Assembly (NCBI GenBank): GCA_937907455.1
Contig: CALESQ010000071.1
Span: 1-64,000, forward strand
From: an uncultured Caldilineales bacterium
GTDB lineage: Bacteria; Chloroflexota; Anaerolineae; JAAEKA01
Reading direction: 5' to 3'
DNA: 64,000 bases
Made by a program: the position numbers and the translations under genes. Of this stretch, positions 8,398 through 17,094 are shown piece by piece. The notes beneath the pieces are model-generated. The model was not told the DNA's origin. It ran no database searches and saw only the letters and a list, made by a program, of their open reading frames with translations. Within the stretch, counting starts at the first letter, position 1. The number at the start of each line of letters is the position of its first letter.

Positions 8398-9723
8398 ATG
8401 ACTGCAAGCACTTCGTCTGATAGCGCATTGTGGGCAGGGCAGGATCCACTTCAACCCGCGGATAAGCTCGAAGATGTCATTTTTCTCTTCAATCCACAAA
8501 AAGCATTGGATGATGACTATTTGCGCTTCTATGTGGATCGCCATAGCCCGGCGCGGCGCGACATGGCAACGCAATTGCGCGTCAACGACCTGCGGCGCGG
8601 CCAACATATCAAGCTGCTTTTCACCGGCCACTCAGGCAGCGGCAAGTCCACGGAATTAAACCGGCTGTGTCAGGAACTGGAGCAGGAGTTTTTCGTGGTC
8701 AAGGTATCAACCAGCTCCATTGTCCAGCCGACTGATCTGACCGCAGTTGATGTAGTGCTGATCGGAGCGATGGCTTTGTTTCGCGCTGCAACCGAGGTGC
8801 AGGTGTTGAGTAAAGCGCCGGCGCAGCACCTGCAAGAGCTGTGGACCGGGCTTTCCAATTTCGTGAGCGATCGGGTATTCGGCAAGCTGCCTTACCGCGC
8901 ACCGGCTGAAGGCCTGGAAATCGGCGGCAAGGTCAGTGCCCTGGTCTTTGAGTTTGAAAGTAAATACAAGACAGAAGCTGCCAGCCGTGAGCAGATTCGC
9001 GAGCGCATGAAAGATCGCTTGTCTGAGGTGTTTAGCCGGATTAAAGAGGTGGCAGATGTGGTGCGCACGCACACCGGCCGGCCGGTGGTGCTGGTGTTCG
9101 ACGACACCGACAAGCCGGATCGCCAACGGGGACGTGAGCTTTTCTTTGACAGCGCCACTACTTTGCGCTCATTCAACTGCTCTGTGATCTACACTTTCAA
9201 CATTGCGCTGTGGTACGATTCGGAATTCAAGTATTTTCGTGAGCTTTACGGACAGCGGGTGCTGCTGCCCAATATCAGCCTGTACCGACGTGATGGCACG
9301 CTCATTCAGGAAGGGTGGGCACTGATGCGTGCTATCCTGCACCGTCGCATGCATCCAATGATGGCTACAGACCAGGCCAGCGAAGAGCTGATCAAAGCCA
9401 GTGGCGGTCTGGTGCGCACCTTGATCGGGCTGACGCAATTCGCCGCGGTGAATGCGCTGGGGCGCGGGGCAGTGCGCATCGAACTGCGCGATGTGCAACG
9501 GGCTACGGTTGAGCTGCGCAATGACTTCATCGCCGCGCTGGCACAGAACGATTATACCCTGTTGGCGGAGCGCAGCCGCAGCAAGCTGCTGAGCAACAAT
9601 TCCGGCATTCAGGGACTGCTGCAATCGCTGGCCTTGCTGCAATATGAAGATGAAACCGGCGAGGCCTGGTGTGACGTGCATCCGCTGGTGGCGACCATTC
9701 TGCAGGAGCGCGGGCTGCTATGA
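8398..9723 (+). CDS. P-loop AAA-type ATPase, partner of the following TPR protein
   Basis: ATPase of 441 aa. Walker A is GHSGSGKST (about residues 78-86) and Walker B VVLVFDDTDK (about 229-238), with two consecutive Asp. An N-terminal segment of about 70 residues (FNPQKALDDDYLRFYVDRH) precedes the P-loop. The C-terminal 100 residues look like a winged-helix tail (EDETGEAWCDVHPLVATILQ). No transmembrane segment. The start is set at the ATG at 8398, 109 nt after the gmhB stop; the upstream frame overlaps gmhB. The stop overlaps the next start (ATGA), so the two proteins are translationally coupled and probably work together. The architecture recalls two-component STAND/NLR-like signalling ATPases, but I do not recognise a named system. 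Confidence 0.8.
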   Translation: MTASTSSDSALWAGQDPLQPADKLEDVIFLFNPQKALDDDYLRFYVDRHSPARRDMATQLRVNDLRRGQHIKLLFTGHSGSGKSTELNRLCQELEQEFFVVKVSTSSIVQPTDLTAVDVVLIGAMALFRAATEVQVLSKAPAQHLQELWTGLSNFVSDRVFGKLPYRAPAEGLEIGGKVSALVFEFESKYKTEAASREQIRERMKDRLSEVFSRIKEVADVVRTHTGRPVVLVFDDTDKPDRQRGRELFFDSATTLRSFNCSVIYTFNIALWYDSEFKYFRELYGQRVLLPNISLYRRDGTLIQEGWALMRAILHRRMHPMMATDQASEELIKASGGLVRTLIGLTQFAAVNALGRGAVRIELRDVQRATVELRNDFIAALAQNDYTLLAERSRSKLLSNNSGIQGLLQSLALLQYEDETGEAWCDVHPLVATILQERGLL

Positions 9724-11423
9724 CCCTCAGCGGCGCGCCACCCGCGGGCTGGGCAGACGCCTCCGCACCGGCCATCCTGTTTGGCAACGGCGACCGCGGC
9801 CACGCCGTGACCAGGGATGACTTTATCAACCTGTTGCTGCTGTTGCGCCATGCGCGCGCGGGCTGCTGGGCCTTTGCCCTTTACAACCAGGTGGCCGTGC
9901 GCGAGGAGGTGGTGGCTGCCTTGCGTGCCCAGCTTGCGCCGCTGCCGGTCTATCAGTGGACTTATTCGCCGCATAATCCCTTTCCCACGTCCTATCTGGA
10001 GTTGATCCCGCCGGAGCAGCGCAGCCAGCGCGCGGTGGTCTTTTTGTTCGATTTCGAGCGCGCCGGCGAGCAAGTGTGGAAGTCGCTGGACTACAACCGC
10101 GAGCAGTTTTCCGCCCATCCCCACGGCCTGGTGTTCTGGATGACGCCTGCGGGGCGTGGCTACGCCGCGCGCCAGGCTGCGCACTTCTGGGCGCAGCGCA
10201 GCGGCGTGTTTGATTTTACCACCGACCATCCTATGCAGGTTGGGCAGATGCAGGCGTTGATTGAGTCCGATCTGCATCTGGACAGCCGTGAAGAGGCAGA
10301 GCGCCAGTTGCGCCTTTACCTGGGCTTGCTGGAGGAAGCTCAGAGCCAGAGCGACGCACCCCCACTTTGGCGCGCCGGTTTGCACGGACGGATTAGCCGC
10401 CTGGCTCGTCATCTGGCGCAATACCCGATCGCCCAAGAGCAGGGAGAAGCTGCTTTGGCCCTCTTTCGGGCTAGCGGCGACCGCGCCGGCGAAGGCACCA
10501 TGCTCAACAACATCTCGCTCATTTACCAGGCGCAGGGGGACTACGGCCGGGCGCTGGGCTATCTGGAGCGTTCGTTGGCGATTCGGCAGGAGATCGGCGA
10601 CCGCGCCGGCCAAGGTGCCTCACTCAACAACATCTCGCAGATTTACCAGGCGCAGGGGGACTACGGCCGGGCGCTGGGCTATCTGGAGCGTGCGTTGGCG
10701 ATCGCGGAAGCGATCGGCGACCGCGCCGGTGAAGGTGTCGCACTCAACAACATCTCGCAGATTTACCAGGCGCAGGGGGACTACGGCCGGGCGCTGGGCT
10801 ATCTGGAGCGTGCGTTGGCGATCGCGGAAGCGATCGGCGACCGCGCCGGTGAAGGTGTCGCACTCAACAACATCTCGCAGATTTACCAGGCGCAGGGGGA
10901 CTACGGCCGGGCGCTGGGCTATCTGGAGCGTGCGTTGGCGATCGCGGAAGCGATCGGCGACCGCGCCGGCGAAGGCACTATGCTCAGCAACATCTCGCAG
11001 ATTTACGATGCGCAGGGGGACTACGCGGGGGCGCTGGGCTATCTGGAGCGTGCGTTGGCGATCCAGCAGGAGATCGGCGACCGCGCCGGTGAAGGCACCA
11101 CGCTCAACAATCTGGCGGCATTGGCTCACGCGCAGGGGGACTACGGCCGGGCGCTGGGCTATCTGGAGCGTGCGTTGGCGATCGCGGAGGCGATCGGCGA
11201 CCGCGCCGGCCTGTGCGCCACCTTGTTCAACCTGGGCCACCGTTATGCGCAGAACGAGCAAATGGAGGAGGCGTTGGCTGCCTGGCTGAGGGCGTACCGC
11301 ATCGCCACGGAGATCAACCTGGCGCGGGTGTTGCAGGCGCTGGCCGACCTGGCTCCACAGCTCGGCCTGCCGGCGGGCCTGGCGGGCTGGGAGGAGTTGG
11401 CGCAGGCCATGGATCGCGCGTAG
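9720..11423 (+). CDS. TPR-repeat protein coupled to the AAA ATPase
   Basis: A 567-aa protein. Residues 1-250 form an N-terminal domain (RAVVFLFDFERAGEQVW, LDYNREQF, GLVFWMTP, HFWAQRSGVFDF) that I recall as the leading domain of large TPR proteins in Chloroflexota and cyanobacteria. Residues 253-492 are six 40-residue TPR units of the kinesin-light-chain type, each reading close to GDYGRALGYLERALAIAEAI, followed by a partial seventh and a divergent C-terminal TPR. The DNA has a 120-bp period from 10476, and two central units are identical at the nucleotide level. TPR arrays bind proteins or peptides, so this is probably the sensor or adaptor for the preceding ATPase (inference). Convergent with the GNAT gene that follows. 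Confidence 0.82.
   Translation: MTLSGAPPAGWADASAPAILFGNGDRGHAVTRDDFINLLLLLRHARAGCWAFALYNQVAVREEVVAALRAQLAPLPVYQWTYSPHNPFPTSYLELIPPEQRSQRAVVFLFDFERAGEQVWKSLDYNREQFSAHPHGLVFWMTPAGRGYAARQAAHFWAQRSGVFDFTTDHPMQVGQMQALIESDLHLDSREEAERQLRLYLGLLEEAQSQSDAPPLWRAGLHGRISRLARHLAQYPIAQEQGEAALALFRASGDRAGEGTMLNNISLIYQAQGDYGRALGYLERSLAIRQEIGDRAGQGASLNNISQIYQAQGDYGRALGYLERALAIAEAIGDRAGEGVALNNISQIYQAQGDYGRALGYLERALAIAEAIGDRAGEGVALNNISQIYQAQGDYGRALGYLERALAIAEAIGDRAGEGTMLSNISQIYDAQGDYAGALGYLERALAIQQEIGDRAGEGTTLNNLAALAHAQGDYGRALGYLERALAIAEAIGDRAGLCATLFNLGHRYAQNEQMEEALAAWLRAYRIATEINLARVLQALADLAPQLGLPAGLAGWEELAQAMDRA
10476..11196 (+). repeat. In-frame 120-bp tandem repeats coding TPR units
   Basis: Six 120-bp units begin at 10476, 10596, 10716, 10836, 10956 and 11076. 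Sequence 10621-10849 equals 10741-10969 with no mismatch seen, including third codon positions, which points to a very recent duplication or ongoing gene conversion. Confidence 0.92.
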
Positions 11424-11460
11424 GATCAAGACAGGGTCGCCAGCAAGCGGCGCGGCCTGC

Positions 11461-11886
11461 TCAGGCCAGTTCTTTCTTCAACCAATAGTTGGTATGTCCG
11501 GGGGGACAGTCGTTGATTTGCCCGCTCACCGTGTAGCCGTGGCTTTGATAGAAGCCGGGAGCCTGAAAGCTGTAGGTGCTGACGATGATGCGCGCACAGC
11601 CGCGCGCCCGCGCCTCGGCCTCCACGGCGTGCAGCAGGCGCGCACCCACCCCGCGGCCGCGCAGCCGCTCATCCACCCATAAAAATTCGATCTCGGCAAT
11701 GCCTGCCCAGGTATAGCCGGTGATGCCGGCCACGATGGTGCCCTCTTGGTCGCGCACAAAGCTGTTCAGCCCGCGGCCATCGGCTGCGCCCGCGGCGCGA
11801 TAGTTGTATTCGATGATGCGCTGCTCCATGAACTCGATGTCATGCGCTGCAGGCAGCTCTTCAATCGCCAGGTGTAAATCGTGCAT
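11461..11886 (-). CDS. GNAT family N-acetyltransferase
   Basis: Single-domain acetyltransferase, 141 aa, using acetyl-CoA to acetylate an unknown amine. The acetyl-CoA-binding motif A is LWVDERLRGRGVGARLL (about residues 68-84, with RxxGxG), followed by the expected ARGCARIIVSTYSFQAPGFY helix-strand and the GY of FYQSHGY near the C-terminus. The ATG lies 5 nt after the stop of the large M23 protein gene, so it is the second gene of that operon. The substrate cannot be told. Confidence 0.85.
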   Translation of the reverse strand: MHDLHLAIEELPAAHDIEFMEQRIIEYNYRAAGAADGRGLNSFVRDQEGTIVAGITGYTWAGIAEIEFLWVDERLRGRGVGARLLHAVEAEARARGCARIIVSTYSFQAPGFYQSHGYTVSGQINDCPPGHTNYWLKKELA

Positions 11887-11891
11887 GGCAA

Positions 11892-14800
11892 TCAGGGACG
11901 CTCACGTCCGGGTTGGTCGGGGGTCATGCCAGGAGGTGGCAAGGTCGGCCCCAGGGTGCGAATGCCGTCGGGAATGATCACATCGGTTGCGTTCATAAAG
12001 GGCACGGGGTCGCAGTAGCCGCCCCAGCCATCGCCGCGGCGATAGGGATAGATGCGCACGGCAAAGTGCAGGTGCGGCCCGCTGCTGTTGCCGGTGTTGT
12101 CGCCCACGCCCAGCGCATCGCCGCGGTGCAGGGTGTCGCCTTCTTTCACGCTCACCCGCTCCATGTGCGCGTAGATCGAGTCGCCCCAGGTGTGGCTCAG
12201 TTTGACGAAATTGCCGAAACCACCCGCTTCGTAGCCTACCTGGGCTACCGTGCCATCGTCAGTAGCCAGCAACACCGTGCCATTGGGCGTGCCGAAATCA
12301 ACGCCGTTGTGCCCGCGCAGCTTCACACCGTCATAGCTGTACTGCCCGTAAAACTCAGGCCGGTCGCCGAAAAGCTGGGTTACGCGCCAGGTGCCTTCGA
12401 ACGGTTTCCCCAGGCGCACCGCATCCTTGAGTTGCAACGGCAGCAGGAAGCGTTGGCCTTTGGCTCCCACCTCGGCCACCCAACCGGTTAGCCCCGTGCC
12501 GTTCACAGCCCCGGCCACGCGCCACCAGCGCAGGGCATCTGCCTCACGCGGACCTTCCACAATCACCACCCACCCGCCTGAGGGCAGTTGTCCCACCACG
12601 TCCTGCGCCTGCTTGTCGCTGTAGCCGGGTGTGCGTCGCACGTTCAGTAAATCAGGGTGAGCGTTGATCACCACGTCGTTCAGGGCAAAGGTTTTGGTGG
12701 CGATTGGCTTGTCAGCAAGCGGTGGCGGCGGTGCGCTGACCAGCAGCAAAGCCTTGCCCTGGCTGTTGGCCTCTGCTGCCCAGCCATCAGCCTGCGCGCC
12801 GCTGCTGTCTGCATAGCGCATCTGCCACCAGGTCAGATCATCGGCAGGCTGCGGGCCGGCCAGCACCACCAGTCCGGCGGCCAATGGCGCTTCGATCACC
12901 ACATCTGCAGCGGTTTTGTTGACATAGCCGGGCGTGCGCCGCAGGTTGATGAAATCACCGGCGTAGACTCGCTGGCTGATGGTGAATTTGCCGGAGGGCG
13001 CGGGCTGGGGCGTTGGGGCCGAAGCGGTGAGCGCCAGCAGCACCTCGCCGGAAGCCAGCCGCTCGGCTACCCAGCCTTCAAAACGATTGCCCGCCTGGCT
13101 GGTGAAGCGCACCTGCCACCAGGCCAAGTCATCTGCGTTCTGCGGGCCGGTCAGCAGCAACAGCGTGGCGTCTGTGGGGATTTCGTAGGTGATGTCGTTG
13201 GCCGGTTTGTTTTTGAAGCCCGGCGTGCGCCGCAGGTTCAGCACCGAACGCGCCTGCACCGTGTCACCCACCTTCAAGGCGGGTTGAGGTTGCGGCTCTG
13301 GCTCAGGCTGGGGCTGCGGTTGCGGCTGCGGCTGCGGCGCGGGGCTGCTCAATGCAGCCAGCAGCACCTCACCGTCTTTGCCTTTTTCTGCTGCCCAGCC
13401 CAGAAATGGGTTGCCGTACTGGCTGATATAGCGCACGCGCCACCAGGTCAGGCCGTCGGCAGGGGTGGGGCCTTCCACCAGCGTCACCTCGCCGCCGCCG
13501 GGGATTTGATACAGCACATCATTGGCAGGTTTGTTGAGGTAACCGGCGCTGAGCCGCAGGTTCAGCGCGGCCCGCGCCGCGGCCTTCTGGCCGATTTGCA
13601 ATGAAGCTACGGTTGGGGGCGGCGTGCTGCCTGTGTCGGGTGCGCTGCTCAGCAACAGCTTTTCGCCGGAGGTTTTAGCCTCGGCTACCCAGCCGGTGAA
13701 ACGATTGCCTGCCGGGCTTGTGAAACGCACTTGCCACCAGCTGAGGCCGTCAGACGCCTGTGCGCCGCCGGTGATGACCAACTCCGCCGCCGCGGGCAGC
13801 TCATAGATGATGTCGGCAGCGGGCTTGTTGAGAAAGCCGGCGCTGCGCCGCAGGTTCAGCGCATCGGCCGTCCATACCGACTGGCCGATGCTAAAGGTGG
13901 CGGACGACGGCTGGCTGGCTGCGATCAGCACGCTGCCATCAGTGCCCAAACGCGCCGCCCAACCCTGTTGGGTTTGACCCGCAGCCGTGTAGCGCAGTTG
14001 CCACCATTCCAGCGCATCGGTCTGTTGTGGCCCGGCGAGTACTGTGCAGGTTGCCCCCACAGGCAGCAGAACCAGCACATCACCGGCGGGTTTGTTCTTG
14101 AAGCCCGGCGTGCGCCGCAGGTTGAGCGCGGCAGCAGCGGTCACGGTTTGACCGCTGCTGAAAGCAGGCAGCGAGGGCCACGGGGTGTCGCGCCAGCGAT
14201 AATCGTGCGTCAGCGCCGCACCCAGGTCGTCAATCACCCCTTGCTTGCCCTCGATCACCCAGCGGTCACGGTTGGGCCAGCGATACAACACCAGCGAGCG
14301 GATCTGCTGGTTGCCGGTTTGGCGGTTCCAGGCATCAATTTCGGCGTAGGCGCGCTGCACCCAACCGCGGTTATTGTTTTCCCAGGGCACATCCTGATCA
14401 GTTTCGGTGATGTATACCGGCAGGTCGCGCAGTGCCGGCGGGGTAGCATTCATGAAATCGCGGTAGGCACGGAAGTTGTATTGACGGTTCTGGAAAGGCG
14501 CACCCATGAACTGATCGCTGCTCACCGTGGCCGGATCTGCTGAATGGCTGTAGGTGTGCAGGGTGATGCCATCGCATTGCTCGCGGCCGATAGCCAGCAG
14601 AATGTCGCGGTAGTATTGCACCCAATCGCCATTGCTGTTACCGGCATAGGTGGTCAGGTTGTTCCAGGGGGCCACCGCGCCCACCAGCACCTGATCATCG
14701 GCGTGGCCGGGGATGCGCTTGATGGCCGCGCGGCAAAGCAGGTAGCATTGGGCGTAGAGTGCCGGGGTGATCACCTCGCCGGGGTTGATGATAGCCATGC

Positions 14801-15248
14801 GCGCCGCGCGCATATCACCCAGCAGCGCGTTGAAGCGCCACGGCACGGCGCGGCGTTCATCCGGCCCACCGCCTGCCTGAGCCGCGCGCGACCAATCAAT
14901 CTGCACACCGGGGCGCTCCACCGGATGGTTCATTTCGTTGCCGATGATCCACAGCTTGCAGCCACGGCTGGCGCTGACAAAGTTGGCGCAACGTTGGGCA
15001 AAGGCCCCGTAGCGGCTGCTGTGAGGGATGGTGCCGCCCGGCTCGTAGCCGTTGTTCAACCGACACAGGATGCCCAACCCCTGGTTACTCCACGCCGAAA
15101 AGTCTTTGCCGCTAAAGTCGTTGGTTTCAGAGCCTATGCCTTCTGTAAACACCAGCCAGCCTGGCTTGTTGGCAGCCAGCATGTGGCTTTCTCCGCCCGG
15201 CTCGTGCAGGCCAAATAGATAGGGGGAATCGAATAAGGGACGCGGCAT
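11892..15248 (-). CDS. Modular protein: glycoside-hydrolase-like domain, six SH3-like repeats, M23 peptidase
   Basis: A 1118-aa protein with three parts. Residues 1-350 resemble a TIM-barrel glycoside hydrolase, with Glu in GNEMNHP (about 100) and in ITETDQD (about 280) at plausible acid/base and nucleophile positions. Residues about 355-945 hold six SH3-like repeats, each with LNLRRTPGF, NKPA, GP..D.L.WW and GWVAE, and a long Pro/Gln/Glu linker after the third. The C-terminus is a LytM/M23 metallopeptidase with HNGVDFG (about 980) and GPHLHFAVR (about 1054), expected to cut peptidoglycan cross-links. No signal peptide is visible at the N-terminus. CGGAGG 6 nt before the ATG at 15248 fixes the start over an upstream TTG at 15305. 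Confidence 0.82.
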   Translation of the reverse strand: MPRPLFDSPYLFGLHEPGGESHMLAANKPGWLVFTEGIGSETNDFSGKDFSAWSNQGLGILCRLNNGYEPGGTIPHSSRYGAFAQRCANFVSASRGCKLWIIGNEMNHPVERPGVQIDWSRAAQAGGGPDERRAVPWRFNALLGDMRAARMAIINPGEVITPALYAQCYLLCRAAIKRIPGHADDQVLVGAVAPWNNLTTYAGNSNGDWVQYYRDILLAIGREQCDGITLHTYSHSADPATVSSDQFMGAPFQNRQYNFRAYRDFMNATPPALRDLPVYITETDQDVPWENNNRGWVQRAYAEIDAWNRQTGNQQIRSLVLYRWPNRDRWVIEGKQGVIDDLGAALTHDYRWRDTPWPSLPAFSSGQTVTAAAALNLRRTPGFKNKPAGDVLVLLPVGATCTVLAGPQQTDALEWWQLRYTAAGQTQQGWAARLGTDGSVLIAASQPSSATFSIGQSVWTADALNLRRSAGFLNKPAADIIYELPAAAELVITGGAQASDGLSWWQVRFTSPAGNRFTGWVAEAKTSGEKLLLSSAPDTGSTPPPTVASLQIGQKAAARAALNLRLSAGYLNKPANDVLYQIPGGGEVTLVEGPTPADGLTWWRVRYISQYGNPFLGWAAEKGKDGEVLLAALSSPAPQPQPQPQPQPEPEPQPQPALKVGDTVQARSVLNLRRTPGFKNKPANDITYEIPTDATLLLLTGPQNADDLAWWQVRFTSQAGNRFEGWVAERLASGEVLLALTASAPTPQPAPSGKFTISQRVYAGDFINLRRTPGYVNKTAADVVIEAPLAAGLVVLAGPQPADDLTWWQMRYADSSGAQADGWAAEANSQGKALLLVSAPPPPLADKPIATKTFALNDVVINAHPDLLNVRRTPGYSDKQAQDVVGQLPSGGWVVIVEGPREADALRWWRVAGAVNGTGLTGWVAEVGAKGQRFLLPLQLKDAVRLGKPFEGTWRVTQLFGDRPEFYGQYSYDGVKLRGHNGVDFGTPNGTVLLATDDGTVAQVGYEAGGFGNFVKLSHTWGDSIYAHMERVSVKEGDTLHRGDALGVGDNTGNSSGPHLHFAVRIYPYRRGDGWGGYCDPVPFMNATDVIIPDGIRTLGPTLPPPGMTPDQPGRERP

Positions 15249-15278
15249 AGGCCTCCGAAATGAAATGCTGTAACATAG

Positions 15279-15318
15279 GCCATAGTCTGCCGGAACAGAC
15301 ACCAACCGGCACTATGGC
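15279..15318. promoter_or_regulatory. Inverted repeat in the divergent trmB/M23 spacer
   Basis: GCCATAG..TGCCGG at 15279-15293 mirrors CCGGCA.TATGGC at 15306-15318 with a 12-nt spacer and a 2-nt bulge. It lies 31 nt before the M23 gene start and 117-156 nt before the TrmB start, in the right place to be an operator for the - strand operon. Confidence 0.5.
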
Positions 15319-15367
15319 TGCAAATTGTACCATAGTTTGCGCGGCCCCGCGAAATGCCCGCACGCAT

Positions 15368-15395
15368 TTGACACACCGGCAAAAGCGGCTATACT
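15368..15395 (+). promoter_or_regulatory. Strong sigma70-type promoter of the TrmB regulator gene
   Basis: TTGACA at 15368-15373 and TATACT at 15390-15395 with a 16-nt spacer, 40 nt before the start codon. It is one of the closest consensus matches in the window. Confidence 0.75.
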
Positions 15396-15404
15396 GCTGT
15401 ATAG
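15389..15404. promoter_or_regulatory. Operator-like palindrome over the trmB -10 box
   Basis: CTATAC-TGCT-GTATAG is a perfect 6+6 inverted repeat that covers the -10 hexamer. A repressor bound here would block transcription, so autoregulation by the TrmB protein is likely (inference). Confidence 0.6.
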
Positions 15405-15434
15405 TAGTTTGAAATCGGATTACTAGGATGATGT

Positions 15435-16253
15435 ATGAATCTGCAAAGCAAGCTGAGCGAACTGGGTTTCACCGAATACGAGGCTAAGGTGTATTTGGCT
15501 TTGCTGGATGAAAGCCCTGCCACCGGCTATCAGATCAGCAAACAGGCCGGCGTGCCGCGTTCGATGGTCTACGAAGCGTTGGGACGGCTGAAGGGACGCG
15601 GCGCCGTGCTGGAAACGCCGGATGAGCGCGCTACGCTCTATCGCCCGCTGCCGCCGGACGTGCTGCTCGATCACCATCAGGCAGTGCAACAACGTCTGGT
15701 GGACGATCTGCGTCACGGTCTGGCCGGGCTTTATCGCAGCCGTGATGAGGATATGATTTGGGCGATCCGTGGCCGTGATATGCTGCTGGCGTATGGCCGT
15801 GAGCTGATCCGTCAGGCTCAGCACGAGGTGTATCTGGTGCTGGATGACGACGATTTGGCCGCGCTGCACGGCGAGTTGGCATTGGCCGACGGTCGCGGGG
15901 TAGAGGTGAAGGCGGTACTCACCGGCCAGGCCACCTTATCTTTTGGCGAGGTGGTGCATCATCCGCCGCTGGAAAGCCAACTGCACGAGTTGGTCGGCGC
16001 GCTGCTGATAGTGGCTGATGCCCAGGAGGTGCTGGTGGCTGCCGAGCCGGGCGCACGCGGCATGACCGCCACGGTGACGCGTAACCGCAACCTGGTGCTG
16101 ATTGCTCGTCAGTTTGTGTGGATGGAGCTGTTTGCTCAGCGCATTTTTGCCCGCCTGGGGCCTGACCTGCTGGCCCGCCTGGAACCGGCTGACCGCGCCG
16201 TGTTTGAAATGACAAGCTCCGAGGCCGAGGGCAGCCTGGTCGCGGGGCAGTAA
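15435..16253 (+). CDS. TrmB family transcriptional regulator
   Basis: DNA-binding regulator of 272 aa. Residues 1-75 are the TrmB winged helix-turn-helix (LSELGFTEYEAKVYLALL, ATGYQISKQAGVPRSMVYEA, then the wing ALGRLKGRGAV). The rest matches the TrmB-type effector domain with a phospholipase-D-like segment (HEVYLVLDDDDLAAL). TrmB proteins usually sense sugars and control transport or sugar metabolism; the ligand here is unknown. It is transcribed divergently from the GH/SH3/M23 gene across a spacer with two palindromes, so it may control both that operon and itself. ZIP transporter downstream is about 90 nt away and may be co-transcribed. Confidence 0.88.
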   Translation: MNLQSKLSELGFTEYEAKVYLALLDESPATGYQISKQAGVPRSMVYEALGRLKGRGAVLETPDERATLYRPLPPDVLLDHHQAVQQRLVDDLRHGLAGLYRSRDEDMIWAIRGRDMLLAYGRELIRQAQHEVYLVLDDDDLAALHGELALADGRGVEVKAVLTGQATLSFGEVVHHPPLESQLHELVGALLIVADAQEVLVAAEPGARGMTATVTRNRNLVLIARQFVWMELFAQRIFARLGPDLLARLEPADRAVFEMTSSEAEGSLVAGQ

Positions 16254-16344
16254 GCCACCGCGATGGTCTGGCTGGCCTCTCAGCCGCGGGCGTCAGGCTT
16301 GGCAAACGGCCTGTTTCGCTTGTCATAACGAAAGGAATGAGTTT

Positions 16345-17094
16345 ATGAGTACTGGGTTGAGCGATACCTTTATTGCTTCGTTGATCACCGTGCTGGCCTG
16401 CGGTCTAGGCGGTCTGCCTTTTGTTTTCATCAAGGAATTTCCCGATCACTGGGCGCGGGCCGGTTGGGCTGCCGCGGGTGGGCTGATGCTGGCCGCATCG
16501 CTGTTCAACCTGATCATGCCGGGTGTGGCTGATGCGGGCATCAATCCGGTGGCTGCGGGCATTCTGTTGGGCGCGGTGACAATGGGCCTTACTTCGATTT
16601 GGCTGGGCGACAAGGATATCGAGTTCAGCGGGCTGAGCGGCGCCGACTCGCGCCGCGCCTTGCTGGTGCTGATCACTCTCACTATTCACAGCTTCCCCGA
16701 AGGCGTGGCTATCGGTGTGGCTTTTGGCTCAGGTTGGACCGGCCTGGGCCTGGTGATGATGATCGCTATTGCCATTCACAACATTCCTGAGGGCCTGGCT
16801 GTCTCTTTGCCGCTGCGTGCTCAGGGGGTCAGCGGCTGGAAGTGCGTCGGCTGGGCTATTTTCTCCAGCTTGCCGCAGCTTCTGGCGGCTATTCCGGCGT
16901 ATCTGGCGGTGCAGGCTTTTCGGCCGTTGCTGCCCTATGCTTTTGGCTTTGCTGCCGGGGCTATGATCTTTCTGGTGCTGGAGGAAATGATCCCTGAAAG
17001 CCGTGCCAGTGAGCGTCAGCGCCTCGCCAGCGCCACCGCCGGCATGGTCGGTTTTCTGTTTATGATGCTGCTGCAGAATATCATGGTGGTGTAA
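16345..17094 (+). CDS. ZIP family divalent metal transporter
   Basis: Integral membrane protein of 249 aa, probably importing Zn2+ or other divalent cations. The two hallmark metal-binding helices are present: HSFPEGVAIGVAFG (about residue 114) and HNIPEGLAVSLPL (about 144), the classic HxxPEG signature of ZIP/GufA proteins. Eight hydrophobic segments can be traced, and the length fits short bacterial ZIPs. AAAGGAATG precedes the ATG. Unlike many eukaryotic ZIPs there is no long His-rich loop. Confidence 0.9.
   Translation: MSTGLSDTFIASLITVLACGLGGLPFVFIKEFPDHWARAGWAAAGGLMLAASLFNLIMPGVADAGINPVAAGILLGAVTMGLTSIWLGDKDIEFSGLSGADSRRALLVLITLTIHSFPEGVAIGVAFGSGWTGLGLVMMIAIAIHNIPEGLAVSLPLRAQGVSGWKCVGWAIFSSLPQLLAAIPAYLAVQAFRPLLPYAFGFAAGAMIFLVLEEMIPESRASERQRLASATAGMVGFLFMMLLQNIMVV

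Noticed and set aside
8398..11423. Assignment of the AAA-TPR pair to a named anti-phage system
   Set aside because: No effector domain or known defence neighbour is seen; the pair is reported as a candidate only.
12657..13604. 315-aa + frame across the SH3 repeats
   Set aside because: Shadow of the - strand repeats, Arg/Gln/His-rich, overlapped entirely by a well-supported gene.
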